The notes beneath the pieces were generated by a model. That model saw nothing but the letters and a program-made list of their open reading frames with translations, had not been told where the DNA came from and did not search any database. The position numbers and the translations under genes were made by a program. A DNA stretch of 7,073 nucleotides, taken from contig JAJYJF010000112.1 in the NCBI GenBank assembly GCA_021796375.1, positions 1 to 7,073 on the forward strand, read 5' to 3'. Source of the DNA: Chloroflexota bacterium (lineage in GTDB: Bacteria; Chloroflexota; Anaerolineae; Anaerolineales; Anaerolineaceae). This document shows positions 1 through 5,308 of the stretch, in pieces (within the stretch, counting starts at the first letter, position 1; each line of letters opens with the position of its first letter).

Positions 1-34
1 CTTTGAACACCGGAGCAGTTGTTTTCTTAGGCAT
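1..34 (-). CDS. Possible 5' end of a further minus-strand gene, cut by the window edge
   Basis: An ATG on the minus strand at 34-32 opens a frame that stays open for 11 codons to the window edge, reading MPKKTTAPVFK. The lysine-rich start is typical of a real N-terminus, and an in-frame stop (TGA) lies 12 bases upstream with no other start codon between, so the ATG would be the only start. A GGAG lies only one base before the ATG, which is too close for a good ribosome binding site. The product cannot be identified from 11 residues. Plus-strand frames through this stretch also remain partly open, so the call is weak. Confidence 0.25.
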   Translation of the reverse strand, partial: MPKKTTAPVFK

Positions 35-69
35 GCTCCGATTGAATCACATTCCCAATAAATCTGAAA

Positions 70-98
70 GGGGCTGCCTCGACTTTTGAGACAGCCCC
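70..98 (-). terminator. Hairpin, possible intrinsic terminator for minus-strand transcription
   Basis: GGGGCTG (70-76) pairs perfectly with CAGCCCC (92-98). After a C/A mismatch, CTC (78-80) pairs with GAG (88-90) around a 7-base loop. Read on the minus strand, the stem is followed by TTTCAGATTTATT, which is T-rich but interrupted. On the plus strand the tail is not T-rich. It could end the minus-strand tdk-hpt-cca-hydrolase transcript, which would then run antisense through the whole 143-439 gene first. The only other stop for that transcript would have to lie inside the convergent overlap, where I see no hairpin. Confidence 0.45.
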
Positions 99-142
99 CT
101 GCTCGTTTAAGGTAAAATAATTGCAGTTGAAGGAGGGGAAAA

Positions 143-439
143 ATGCAGACCTGTACCAATTGCAATACTCAGTCCCCGGACGGTGCCAGTCATTGCCTCA
201 ATTGCGGCTACGACCTGAGCGAATGGTCGGCCACGTCTCAGGCGCTAAAAAAATTCATCAATAACCCGCGGGTCCGCCTGGTGCGAATCTCGGTCGCCGG
301 GGATGCCTGCCCGGAATGCTACCAGGTTCAGGGCGCCTATCCAAAAGACGCCGTTCCCCGCCTGCCGATCGAGGGCTGCTCGCACGAGCACGGCTGCCGG
401 TGTTTTTACGAGCCGGTGCTGGACGAAATCTACCCCTGA
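143..439 (+). CDS. Small protein with two cysteine-rich metal sites (zinc ribbon plus phage MuF-like C-terminal motif)
   Basis: This is a 98-residue protein of unknown function and the only confident plus-strand gene here. The start is set by a strong AGGAGGGG at 131-138 just before the ATG. The N-terminus is a short zinc ribbon: Cys4-x2-Cys7 and Cys18-x2-Cys21 within a C-x-N-C-G style knuckle. A middle segment (about 30-50) links to a second cluster: Cys56-x2-Cys59, then Cys79, His81, His83, Cys85 and Cys87 in the pattern CSHEHGCRC. The second half (CPECYQVQGAYP...P.LPIEGC..HGCRC..EPVL) resembles the CxxC...LDG..Y...P..HxxCRC tail seen in phage Mu gpF-type minor head proteins, but no other phage-like gene is present. 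No signal peptide or membrane segment is seen. Zinc binding is inferred from cysteine spacing. It may be a lineage-specific housekeeping protein. It converges on the hydrolase gene and overlaps its stop by 10 bp. Confidence 0.8.
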   Translation: MQTCTNCNTQSPDGASHCLNCGYDLSEWSATSQALKKFINNPRVRLVRISVAGDACPECYQVQGAYPKDAVPRLPIEGCSHEHGCRCFYEPVLDEIYP

Positions 440-1206
440 ATCTCCAGCAGAAGTTTGTCGAGGGCAGCCGCGGTCTGAGCCGGCTGTTCCATCATGGGCA
501 TGTGGCCGGCTGCCGGGATCTCGACCAGCTCCGCCCGCTTGAGTGCGGACGCGAGCTCGCGGCTGCGCTGCGGTGAGATCAGCACGTCGTCCAGCCCGGT
601 GATCACCACCGCCGGAACCGCGATCGAGGAGAGCGATCCGCTGTGATCCGCGCGTTCCGCCATCCCCCGTGCGGCCGCCGCCAGTCCCTCGGGCCGGCTG
701 CGCAAGATGGTGCGGTAGATCTCCGCGTGGTACTGCTGGTCTGCGGCGAGCCGCGGGGTCATACTCTCCGCCAAGCCGCGGGTGCCGTGCGCCAGGAGAT
801 CCTCGGCCTGGGCGATGCGGGCGGCCCGCCGCTCGGGGGTATCCGCGACCGCCTGGCTGCAGACGAGCCCAATTCCCGCTAGCCGGTCGGGATACACGCT
901 GGCAAATTCCAGGGCGACGTATCCCCCCATGGAATGCCCGACCACCACTGCCTTCCCAGCCTGCAGTTGGTCGAGCAGGGCGACCAGGTCCTCTGCCATC
1001 AAGCGCATGGAAGAAACACTGCCGCCGGAGCTGCTGCGGCCGAAACCGCGCAGGTCGGGCAGGATGATCCTCGCCGCGGCTTTCATCTCCGCGACCGCCG
1101 GCTCCCAAATCCTCTGGTCCAGCGGGTAGCCGTGGACCAGCACGACCGGCAGCCCCGCCCCGTGCTCCTCGAAATACATCGAAATCCCATTCAATTGCGC
1201 CTGCAT
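430..1206 (-). CDS. Alpha/beta-fold hydrolase
   Basis: This 258-residue protein has the full layout of a small cytoplasmic alpha/beta hydrolase. VVLVHGYPLD (21-30) is the strand with the oxyanion-hole His-Gly. ILPDLRGFGRSS (48-59) is the conserved D-x-R-G-x-G-x-S turn. GHSMGG (90-95) is the nucleophile elbow with Ser92. GLDDVLIS (204-211) holds the acid, probably Asp207, and AGHMPMMEQP (233-242) holds His235. A helical cap lies at about 120-190. The triad is therefore intact and the protein should be active. Family members include esterases, C-C bond hydrolases, lactonases and cofactor-free haloperoxidase relatives, and the sequence does not tell which. The ATG is preceded by GGGGAGAGG about 4 bases away. 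It follows the nucleotidyltransferase gene by 25 bases, so it is likely the last gene of that transcript. Its TAG stop lies inside the convergent 143-439 gene. Confidence 0.9.
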   Translation of the reverse strand: MQAQLNGISMYFEEHGAGLPVVLVHGYPLDQRIWEPAVAEMKAAARIILPDLRGFGRSSSGGSVSSMRLMAEDLVALLDQLQAGKAVVVGHSMGGYVALEFASVYPDRLAGIGLVCSQAVADTPERRAARIAQAEDLLAHGTRGLAESMTPRLAADQQYHAEIYRTILRSRPEGLAAAARGMAERADHSGSLSSIAVPAVVITGLDDVLISPQRSRELASALKRAELVEIPAAGHMPMMEQPAQTAAALDKLLLEIQG

Positions 1207-1231
1207 GGGTCCTCTCCCCTGGCCTGGCTGA

Positions 1232-2674
1232 TCATTCCGCCCGCGCTATCCAGCGCCGCGCCAGCTGCAGCGCCTGCTCCCGCGTGGAGACCGTCCCCTC
1301 GACCTGGGATTCGCGGATTTCTTCCAGCAGCCGGCCCACCTGCGGTCCGGGCCGGATCCCCAGCTCCGCCTGCAGGTCCCACCCGTCCACCAGGATCGGT
1401 GGGCGCACCGACTGCTCTGGGTGGTTCCACCAGGCGTCAAAGAGCCGCCCGCAGATCTCGCCGGACGTTTCCTCCCGCCGCGTATCCGCGCCCCCCCCGG
1501 CGCTGCCCAACGCCAGCAGGCATCCATCCAGCCCGGCAGCGCCGTAGGCCCTGAAGTATCGGTAAATTTCTCGCTCGCCGGGGAGCCTGCTCTCCTCCCC
1601 CATCTCCCCGATCCCCTGGCAGGCCTGGCAGACTTTGAGCCAGGTTTCAATCTCGGGCCCGCTCAGGACGAGCCGGGTGCCGATCTCCTCGACCGGGGTC
1701 TCGCACCCGGCTGCCCGGGTCCCCGCGGGGGCAGAAGCTCCCTCGATCAAAACGCTCCGGTAGAGCGCCGCCAGGGAAAGCAGCCCCAGCCGGGACCGGC
1801 CGGGGACGAGCTCGCCGGCCAGATGGGCGGCGATACGGTGCCCGTGCGCACCCCGCAGCGCATCCAGTCCATCCAGGTGGGCGCCCGGTGAAGCCGGCTC
1901 CCGGCCCCCGGTCAGCAGCCGGACTGTCTCGCGAAAATTGCGCAGCCCCCGGGCCGCCCTGGCCCAGCCTGCCCGCGGCGCCAGGCCCTCCAACCCGGGA
2001 AAGCAGGCCCCGGCAGCGCCGAATGCGACCAGCCGGCCGATTCCGCCTCCCGGCTGCCCGCTCTCGAGAATCCGGAATATCTCATCCCGCAGTCGTTCGG
2101 CCGAAACCCGGTTCAGGTGTGGCAGCCCGGCGTGGATCAGCCTCAGCGTCCTCCGCTCAACCGATAGGTCGAAAGTTTCCGCCAGGCGGGCTGCGCGCAG
2201 GATCCTTAATGGATCCTCCAGGATCGAGCGCTCCGAGCAGGCGCGCAAGCGGTGTGCTTTCAGGTCTGCCTGCCCCGCGAGCGGATCGACCAACCGGTCC
2301 AGCGCGTCCAGCGATACGGCGATGGCATTGATGGTGAAATCGCGCGCGGCCAGGTCGCTGGCCAAGTCTCCCCCCCGCTCCCGCGAGAAATCCAGCGTGA
2401 CCGGCCTGGCGCCGGCCGGCGCCAGGATCACCCTGCCCGTGCCGCGCTGGCTGTCGAGGGGGTAGTAGGCTCCCCCCAGGGCGTTTGCCACCTGGCGCGC
2501 CAGGCGGAGCGCATCCCCGGGGAGCACAAAATCCAGGTCGCGCGACTGCTGGTGAAGCAGCGCATCCCTGACCGCTCCGCCGACCAGGGAAACCCCTCCT
2601 CCGGGAGGGACCGCCTGTCTCACGGCGAAGAACCAGTCCGAAAGATACTGCGGGGAGAACTCTGCCGCCGGCAA
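1232..2674 (-). CDS. cca: CCA tRNA nucleotidyltransferase / poly(A) polymerase family protein
   Basis: This 480-residue class II nucleotidyltransferase most likely adds or repairs the CCA end of tRNAs. Visible motifs in order are VGGAVRD (31-37), the catalytic Asp-x-Asp in RDLDFVL (45-51), a third carboxylate at VTLDF (Asp95), RDFTINAIA (111-119), the D-P-L-x-G-x-x-D segment (130-137), ILEDPLRILRAARLAETF (151-168) and the ERLRDE helix (193-198). The C-terminal PPILVDGWDLQAELGIRPGPQVG and the following helices (425-473) match the tail of long bacterial family members. The middle region, where many relatives carry a metal-binding HD domain, has no recognisable His-Asp pair. Poly(A) polymerase activity cannot be excluded. 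The start is TTG at 2674, with AAGGAGG at 2692-2686, 11 bases away and overlapping the hpt stop. No ATG or GTG lies between, and the next start candidate (GTG, codon 18) would leave it further away. The gene follows hpt by 17 bases. Confidence 0.88.
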   Translation of the reverse strand: MPAAEFSPQYLSDWFFAVRQAVPPGGGVSLVGGAVRDALLHQQSRDLDFVLPGDALRLARQVANALGGAYYPLDSQRGTGRVILAPAGARPVTLDFSRERGGDLASDLAARDFTINAIAVSLDALDRLVDPLAGQADLKAHRLRACSERSILEDPLRILRAARLAETFDLSVERRTLRLIHAGLPHLNRVSAERLRDEIFRILESGQPGGGIGRLVAFGAAGACFPGLEGLAPRAGWARAARGLRNFRETVRLLTGGREPASPGAHLDGLDALRGAHGHRIAAHLAGELVPGRSRLGLLSLAALYRSVLIEGASAPAGTRAAGCETPVEEIGTRLVLSGPEIETWLKVCQACQGIGEMGEESRLPGEREIYRYFRAYGAAGLDGCLLALGSAGGGADTRREETSGEICGRLFDAWWNHPEQSVRPPILVDGWDLQAELGIRPGPQVGRLLEEIRESQVEGTVSTREQALQLARRWIARAE

Positions 2675-2690
2675 AGGGACTCGCGCCTCC

Positions 2691-3269
2691 TTACCCCTCC
2701 AGGTGGTACTTCTTCAGATCGACGACGCCGATGAATGGCAGGTTGCGGTAATACTCGTCGATATCCAGCCCGTACCCGAACACAAACCGGTCGGGAATCG
2801 TAAATCCGCGGTAGCCGATGGGGACGAAAACTTCCCTCCGGGTGTCCTTATCCAGCAGGGTGCAGACGGTCAGGCTTTTCGGCTTGCGGGTGGAAAGAAA
2901 CTCGAGCACGCTGGCGACGGTCCTCCCCGAATCGATGATATCCTCAACCAGGATGACGCTGCGCCCGGTGACGACGCTGTTCAGATCCAGTGTAATCCGC
3001 ACCTGCCCGCTGGATTCGCGTTTCCCGACCCCATAAGACGAGACGGCCATAAAATCGACGGCATGGGGGATGGTGATATGGCGCATCAGGTCGGTGAGGA
3101 ACATCACCCCGCCGCGCAGGATGCAGATGAGGAGCAGGTCTTCGCCCGCGTAATCGCGGCTGATCTCCGCTCCCAGCTCGGCGATCCGCTTCTGAAGCGT
3201 GTCTTCATCGATGAGGATTTCACTCAAGAATTCGGTGTAATTTTGGATCGTACTGGGTTTGGTCGGCAT
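2691..3269 (-). CDS. hpt: Hypoxanthine (guanine) phosphoribosyltransferase
   Basis: This 192-residue cytoplasmic purine-salvage enzyme condenses hypoxanthine or guanine with PRPP to give IMP or GMP plus pyrophosphate. Diagnostic features are LRGG (51-54, the pyrophosphate loop), SSYG (77-80) in the flexible catalytic loop, and the PRPP motif VEDIIDSGRT (108-117), in which Asp113 matches the catalytic base. LLDKDTRR (138-145) has Lys141 in place to stack against the base, and FVFGYGLDIDEYYRNLP (162-178) has Asp169 as base-specificity aspartate. The length is typical for bacterial Hpt. The loop signatures separate it from xanthine or adenine phosphoribosyltransferases, though the preference for hypoxanthine over guanine cannot be read from sequence. 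The ATG starts 3 bases after the tdk TGA, with only a weak AGGGAC upstream, so translation is probably coupled to tdk. Confidence 0.96.
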   Translation of the reverse strand: MPTKPSTIQNYTEFLSEILIDEDTLQKRIAELGAEISRDYAGEDLLLICILRGGVMFLTDLMRHITIPHAVDFMAVSSYGVGKRESSGQVRITLDLNSVVTGRSVILVEDIIDSGRTVASVLEFLSTRKPKSLTVCTLLDKDTRREVFVPIGYRGFTIPDRFVFGYGLDIDEYYRNLPFIGVVDLKKYHLEG

Positions 3270-3272
3270 AGC

Positions 3273-3845
3273 TCAGTCCCTGGGAACTTCGTGATGGGTC
3301 CGGCAGCGGGCCTCGTACATTTCGGAGGCGCCCACGATGACGATCGGGTCATGATACCGCGCCGGTTTTCCGTTTACCAGGCGCTGGGTGCGGGTGGCAG
3401 GCTCGCCGCAGACCATGCAGATCGCCTGAAGCTTATCTACCCGCTCGGCGACGGCCATCAGCACCGGCATCGGTCCGAAGGGCTCGCCGCGGAAATCCGT
3501 ATCCAGCCCGGCGACGATCACCCGCAGCCCGCGGTTGGCCAGAGACTGAACCAGGGGGATGATGCTGTCGTCGAAAAACTGGGCTTCATCGATGCCCACC
3601 ACCGTGGTATCGGCGTCCAGGCGCCGTACGATTTCCATCACCTCGCTGACCGGGATTGCGGCAAAATCTGTCCCGGCGTGCGAGGTGACCTTTTCGACCG
3701 CGTAGCGGTTATCGATCGCGGGTTTGAATACCTGGACTTTTTGACGGGCGATGGTCGCCCGGCGCAGCCTGCGGATCAGTTCGTCGGTCTTTCCGCTGAA
3801 CATGGAGCCGCAAACCACCTCGATGATCCCCGTATGGTGCTTCAT
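3273..3845 (-). CDS. tdk: Thymidine kinase (type II, TK1-like)
   Basis: This 190-residue salvage enzyme phosphorylates thymidine to dTMP with ATP in the cytoplasm. The Walker A loop GSMFSGKT is at 13-20. GIDEAQFF (84-91) is the DEAQ/DEGQ motif, with Glu87 matching the catalytic base. The zinc-site cysteines appear as CMVCG (143-147) and Cys181-x2-His184, so the structural zinc ion is probably bound by three Cys and one His. [18 protein letters not shown] (164-181) is the thymidine-binding lasso region typical of the family. The length is normal for bacterial Tdk. It is the first gene after the terminator at 3921-3953 and is followed by hpt after 3 bases, pairing pyrimidine and purine salvage in one transcript. 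An AGGAGGT at 3867-3861 lies 15 bases from the ATG, further than usual, but no in-frame start codon lies closer to it. Confidence 0.96.
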   Translation of the reverse strand: MKHHTGIIEVVCGSMFSGKTDELIRRLRRATIARQKVQVFKPAIDNRYAVEKVTSHAGTDFAAIPVSEVMEIVRRLDADTTVVGIDEAQFFDDSIIPLVQSLANRGLRVIVAGLDTDFRGEPFGPMPVLMAVAERVDKLQAICMVCGEPATRTQRLVNGKPARYHDPIVIVGASEMYEARCRTHHEVPRD

Positions 3846-3920
3846 AGCTGGACGGTGTCTACCTCCTGGAAGTTGAACCGGCGATTGCCCGAACCGTAAA
3901 TTTAACCTGGATGGTGAAAA

Positions 3921-3953
3921 TAACAGGCAGACGCGGGTTGCATCTGCCTGTTA
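3921..3953 (-). terminator. Intrinsic terminator of the rplU-rpmA-rpmE unit
   Basis: TAACAGGCAGA (3921-3931) and TCTGCCTGTTA (3943-3953) form a perfect 11-bp stem with an 11-base loop. On the minus strand the stem runs straight into TTATTTTCACC, giving the T-rich tail expected of a rho-independent terminator. It sits 33 bases after the rpmE stop and before the tdk start, separating the ribosomal protein unit from the salvage unit. Confidence 0.88.
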
Positions 3954-3985
3954 AGTTTACCTGATTTATCCGCGGAACGGAACGT

Positions 3986-4462
3986 TTAAACCGTGATTTC
4001 CTCGGCGGCAGCCGGGAGGTCGTACCCCAGCTGGCGCAGGCGTTTCTTCAGGTCGATCAGCGATTTCCGCCCGAAGCCATCGACCGAGAGCATGGCGGCC
4101 TCGCCCTGCCCGAGCTTCTCCAGGACCTGTCCCACGGTGGTGATGCCGGCTTTGCTGAGCGCGTCCACGGGGCGGTTGCTCAGGCCGAGCTCGGAGATGA
4201 GGCGTTCGGGTGAGGTGCGCTCGCTCTCGCGCGCCTTCTGCTGGTCGACGAACGACTGGCGGGCCTGGAGCTTCTTGTAGAACCGGTCAACCTGGCCTTC
4301 GATGTCGATCAGGCGCTGCTGCTGCCCGGTGAAGAAGGGATGGCACTTCGAGCAGACTTCGGTGTGGATCACTTTGCGCGTTGAGCCGGTCGTCCAGGTA
4401 TTGCCGCAGGCGCAAATCACCTGAGCATCCGGATAAAACGTGGGGTGAATGTTTTTCTTCAT
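3986..4462 (-). CDS. rpmE: Ribosomal protein L31 fused to an RNA polymerase alpha C-terminal-like domain
   Basis: Residues 1-65 are a standard zinc-containing bacterial L31: MKKNIHPTFYPDAQVICACG, then EVCSKCHPFFTGQQQRLID, with metal ligands Cys17, Cys19, Cys37 and Cys40. L31 binds the large subunit and helps bridge it to the small-subunit head. The usual length is near 70 residues, but this protein has 158. A charged linker (about 66-85) leads to residues 88-150, which closely resemble the alpha-subunit C-terminal domain of RNA polymerase: ISELGLSNRPVDALSKAGITTVGQVLE, then SVDGFGRKSLIDLKKRLRQLGYDL. By my alignment with E. coli alpha, Arg97 matches Arg265, and Gly131, Lys133 and Ser134 match Gly296, Lys298 and Ser299, while Asp100 replaces Asn268. 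The frame is continuous, so this is not a frameshift joining two genes. The ATG has only a distant AAAGGAAA upstream. It is third in the L21-L27-L31 unit, 91 bases after rpmA. Confidence 0.93.
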   Translation of the reverse strand: MKKNIHPTFYPDAQVICACGNTWTTGSTRKVIHTEVCSKCHPFFTGQQQRLIDIEGQVDRFYKKLQARQSFVDQQKARESERTSPERLISELGLSNRPVDALSKAGITTVGQVLEKLGQGEAAMLSVDGFGRKSLIDLKKRLRQLGYDLPAAAEEITV

Positions 4463-4553
4463 CGTAAAACAAATTTCCTTTCCCCGTTACCCTATCGCCC
4501 TTCCATGGATCGATTTCCAGGTTGGCCCGATAGCGGGAATGGGCTGATCTAAA

Positions 4554-4838
4554 TTACTCCGCTGGCTGCTCCGCCGGAGCGGATTGAACCGGGACGACGC
4601 TGACGACCTTGCGCCCGTTGGGAAGGGTTTGGTACTGCACCTGCCCATCGGCGACCGCGAAAAGGGTGTCGTCCCTGCCGATGCCAACATTTAATCCGGG
4701 TTTGATGTGCGTGCCGTGCTGCCGGACCAGAATATTCCCGGAGATGACCGCCTGGCCGCCAAATTTCTTGATCCCCAGGCGCTGCGAATTGCTGTCGCGC
4801 CCGTTGCGAGTCGAACCGCCGCCTTTTTTATGTGCCAT
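4554..4838 (-). CDS. rpmA: Ribosomal protein L27
   Basis: This is a 94-residue large-subunit protein whose N-terminal arm reaches the peptidyl transferase centre. The N-terminus [16 protein letters not shown] is the mature form, with no cleavable N-terminal extension of the kind found in Firmicutes. [29 protein letters not shown] (20-48) and [14 protein letters not shown] (56-69) are family signatures. It is slightly longer than the usual 85 or so residues because of a loose Ala/Pro/Glu-rich tail (86-94). It starts 6 bases after the rplU stop, and its GGAG ribosome binding site overlaps the last rplU codons, consistent with the coupled rplU-rpmA arrangement common in bacteria. Confidence 0.97.
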   Translation of the reverse strand: MAHKKGGGSTRNGRDSNSQRLGIKKFGGQAVISGNILVRQHGTHIKPGLNVGIGRDDTLFAVADGQVQYQTLPNGRKVVSVVPVQSAPAEQPAE

Positions 4839-4844
4839 AAGACT

Positions 4845-5162
4845 TTACTCCACAGAAATTGATTCGATCTGCAGCCGCGTGTATTTTTCCCGGTGCCCCG
4901 TCTTCACGCGAATGCGCTTCTTGGCGCGGTAGCGGAAGACATCCAGTTTGGGGCCTTTCACCATGCCCAGGACCTTCGCGCTGATCTTCGCGCCCTGAAC
5001 AAGCGGCTTCCCGACGGATACGCTTTCGCCGTCGACCACCAGGAGGACGCTGGCCAGGTCAGTGTGCTGCCCTGCTTCCAGCGGCAGGAGGTCGACCTCG
5101 ATCGTCCCGCCCTCGACGGCTTTATACTGCTTGCCGCCGCTTTCGATAATTGCGTACTTCAT
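4845..5162 (-). CDS. rplU: Ribosomal protein L21
   Basis: This is a 105-residue large-subunit protein that binds 23S rRNA. MKYAIIESGGKQYKAVEGGTIEVDLLPLEAG at the N-terminus and the basic KVLGMVKGPKLDVFRYRAKKRIRVKTGHREKYTRLQIESI at the C-terminus (about 64-103) are the L21 signatures. I chose ATG at 5162 because GGAGAG lies 4 bases upstream and the family starts at this methionine. A TTG four codons earlier (5174) is in frame, but it sits immediately before the ribosome binding site. It is the first gene of the rplU-rpmA-rpmE transcript and follows a structured leader and a consensus promoter. Confidence 0.97.
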   Translation of the reverse strand: MKYAIIESGGKQYKAVEGGTIEVDLLPLEAGQHTDLASVLLVVDGESVSVGKPLVQGAKISAKVLGMVKGPKLDVFRYRAKKRIRVKTGHREKYTRLQIESISVE

Positions 5163-5192
5163 GCTTCTCTCCAATCTTCACTTCGCCTGGGT

Positions 5193-5215
5193 CTCCCGCG
5201 CCAGCTGCGCCGGAG
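5193..5215 (-). promoter_or_regulatory. Second hairpin in the rplU leader
   Basis: On the minus strand CTCC-G-GCGC pairs with GCGC-G-GGAG around AGCTG. This gives two 4-bp GC-rich blocks flanking one G/G mismatch. The hairpin ends about 30 bases before the rplU ATG, upstream of its ribosome binding site. It could take part in control by a ribosomal protein, but no known motif is recognised. Confidence 0.4.
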
Positions 5216-5244
5216 CTCGGGGAAGTTGGGGATACAATGAGATA

Positions 5245-5265
5245 CCCCAGCAGTTCCTGCCGGGG
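5245..5265 (-). promoter_or_regulatory. First hairpin in the rplU leader
   Basis: On the minus strand CCCCGGCAG pairs with CTGCTGGGG (9 bp with one G-U pair) around a GAA loop. It begins about 7 bases after the expected transcription start. The following sequence is not a T-run, so it is not a simple terminator. Its GGGG arm could instead pair with CCCC tracts at 5231-5228 or 5222-5219, giving alternative folds of the kind used in leader regulation. This is an inference from base pairing by eye. Confidence 0.45.
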
Positions 5266-5279
5266 CAAGACAAGGGATT

Positions 5280-5308
5280 ATTATACGAGACTCCCCGGAT
5301 CCTGTCAA
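5280..5308 (-). promoter_or_regulatory. Consensus sigma-70 promoter for rplU-rpmA-rpmE
   Basis: On the minus strand TTGACA (5308-5303) and TATAAT (5285-5280) are both perfect matches to the housekeeping consensus with an ideal 17-base spacer. The TGA inside the -35 box is the selB stop codon. The expected start of transcription is near 5273-5271, giving a leader of about 110 bases to the rplU ATG. This is the strength expected for a ribosomal protein operon. Confidence 0.9.

Noticed and set aside
86..118. Promoter for the 143-439 gene (TTGAGA at 86-91, TAAAAT at 113-118)
   Set aside because: The spacer would be 21 bases and the -35 box lies inside the hairpin; no better pair is visible.
143..439. 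Remnant of a prophage, suggested by the MuF-like motif
   Set aside because: No integrase, structural gene, attachment repeat or change in composition is visible around it.
245..1108. Minus-strand 287-codon frame overlapping the alpha/beta hydrolase
   Set aside because: It is an out-of-phase reading of the hydrolase gene, rich in Arg, Gly, Pro and Ala with no motif, and extends into the zinc-protein gene.
2703..3899. Long plus-strand open frame of 398 codons antisense to hpt and tdk
   Set aside because: It lies opposite two unmistakable enzymes, its translation shows no recognisable domain, and GC-rich genes commonly leave such antisense frames open.
4463..4553. Terminator or promoter between rpmA and rpmE
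   Set aside because: Only short, imperfect pairings (for example CCCG/CGGG at about 4526-4538) and no T-run or convincing hexamer pair are present, so rpmE is probably read through from rpmA.
5163..5174. Upstream TTG start for rplU adding four residues
   Set aside because: The TTG sits directly before the GGAGAG ribosome binding site, and L21 proteins begin at the MKYAI methionine.
5245..5265. Hairpin after the rplU promoter as the selB terminator
   Set aside because: It is not followed by a T-run and lies downstream of the strong promoter, so it belongs to the rplU leader.
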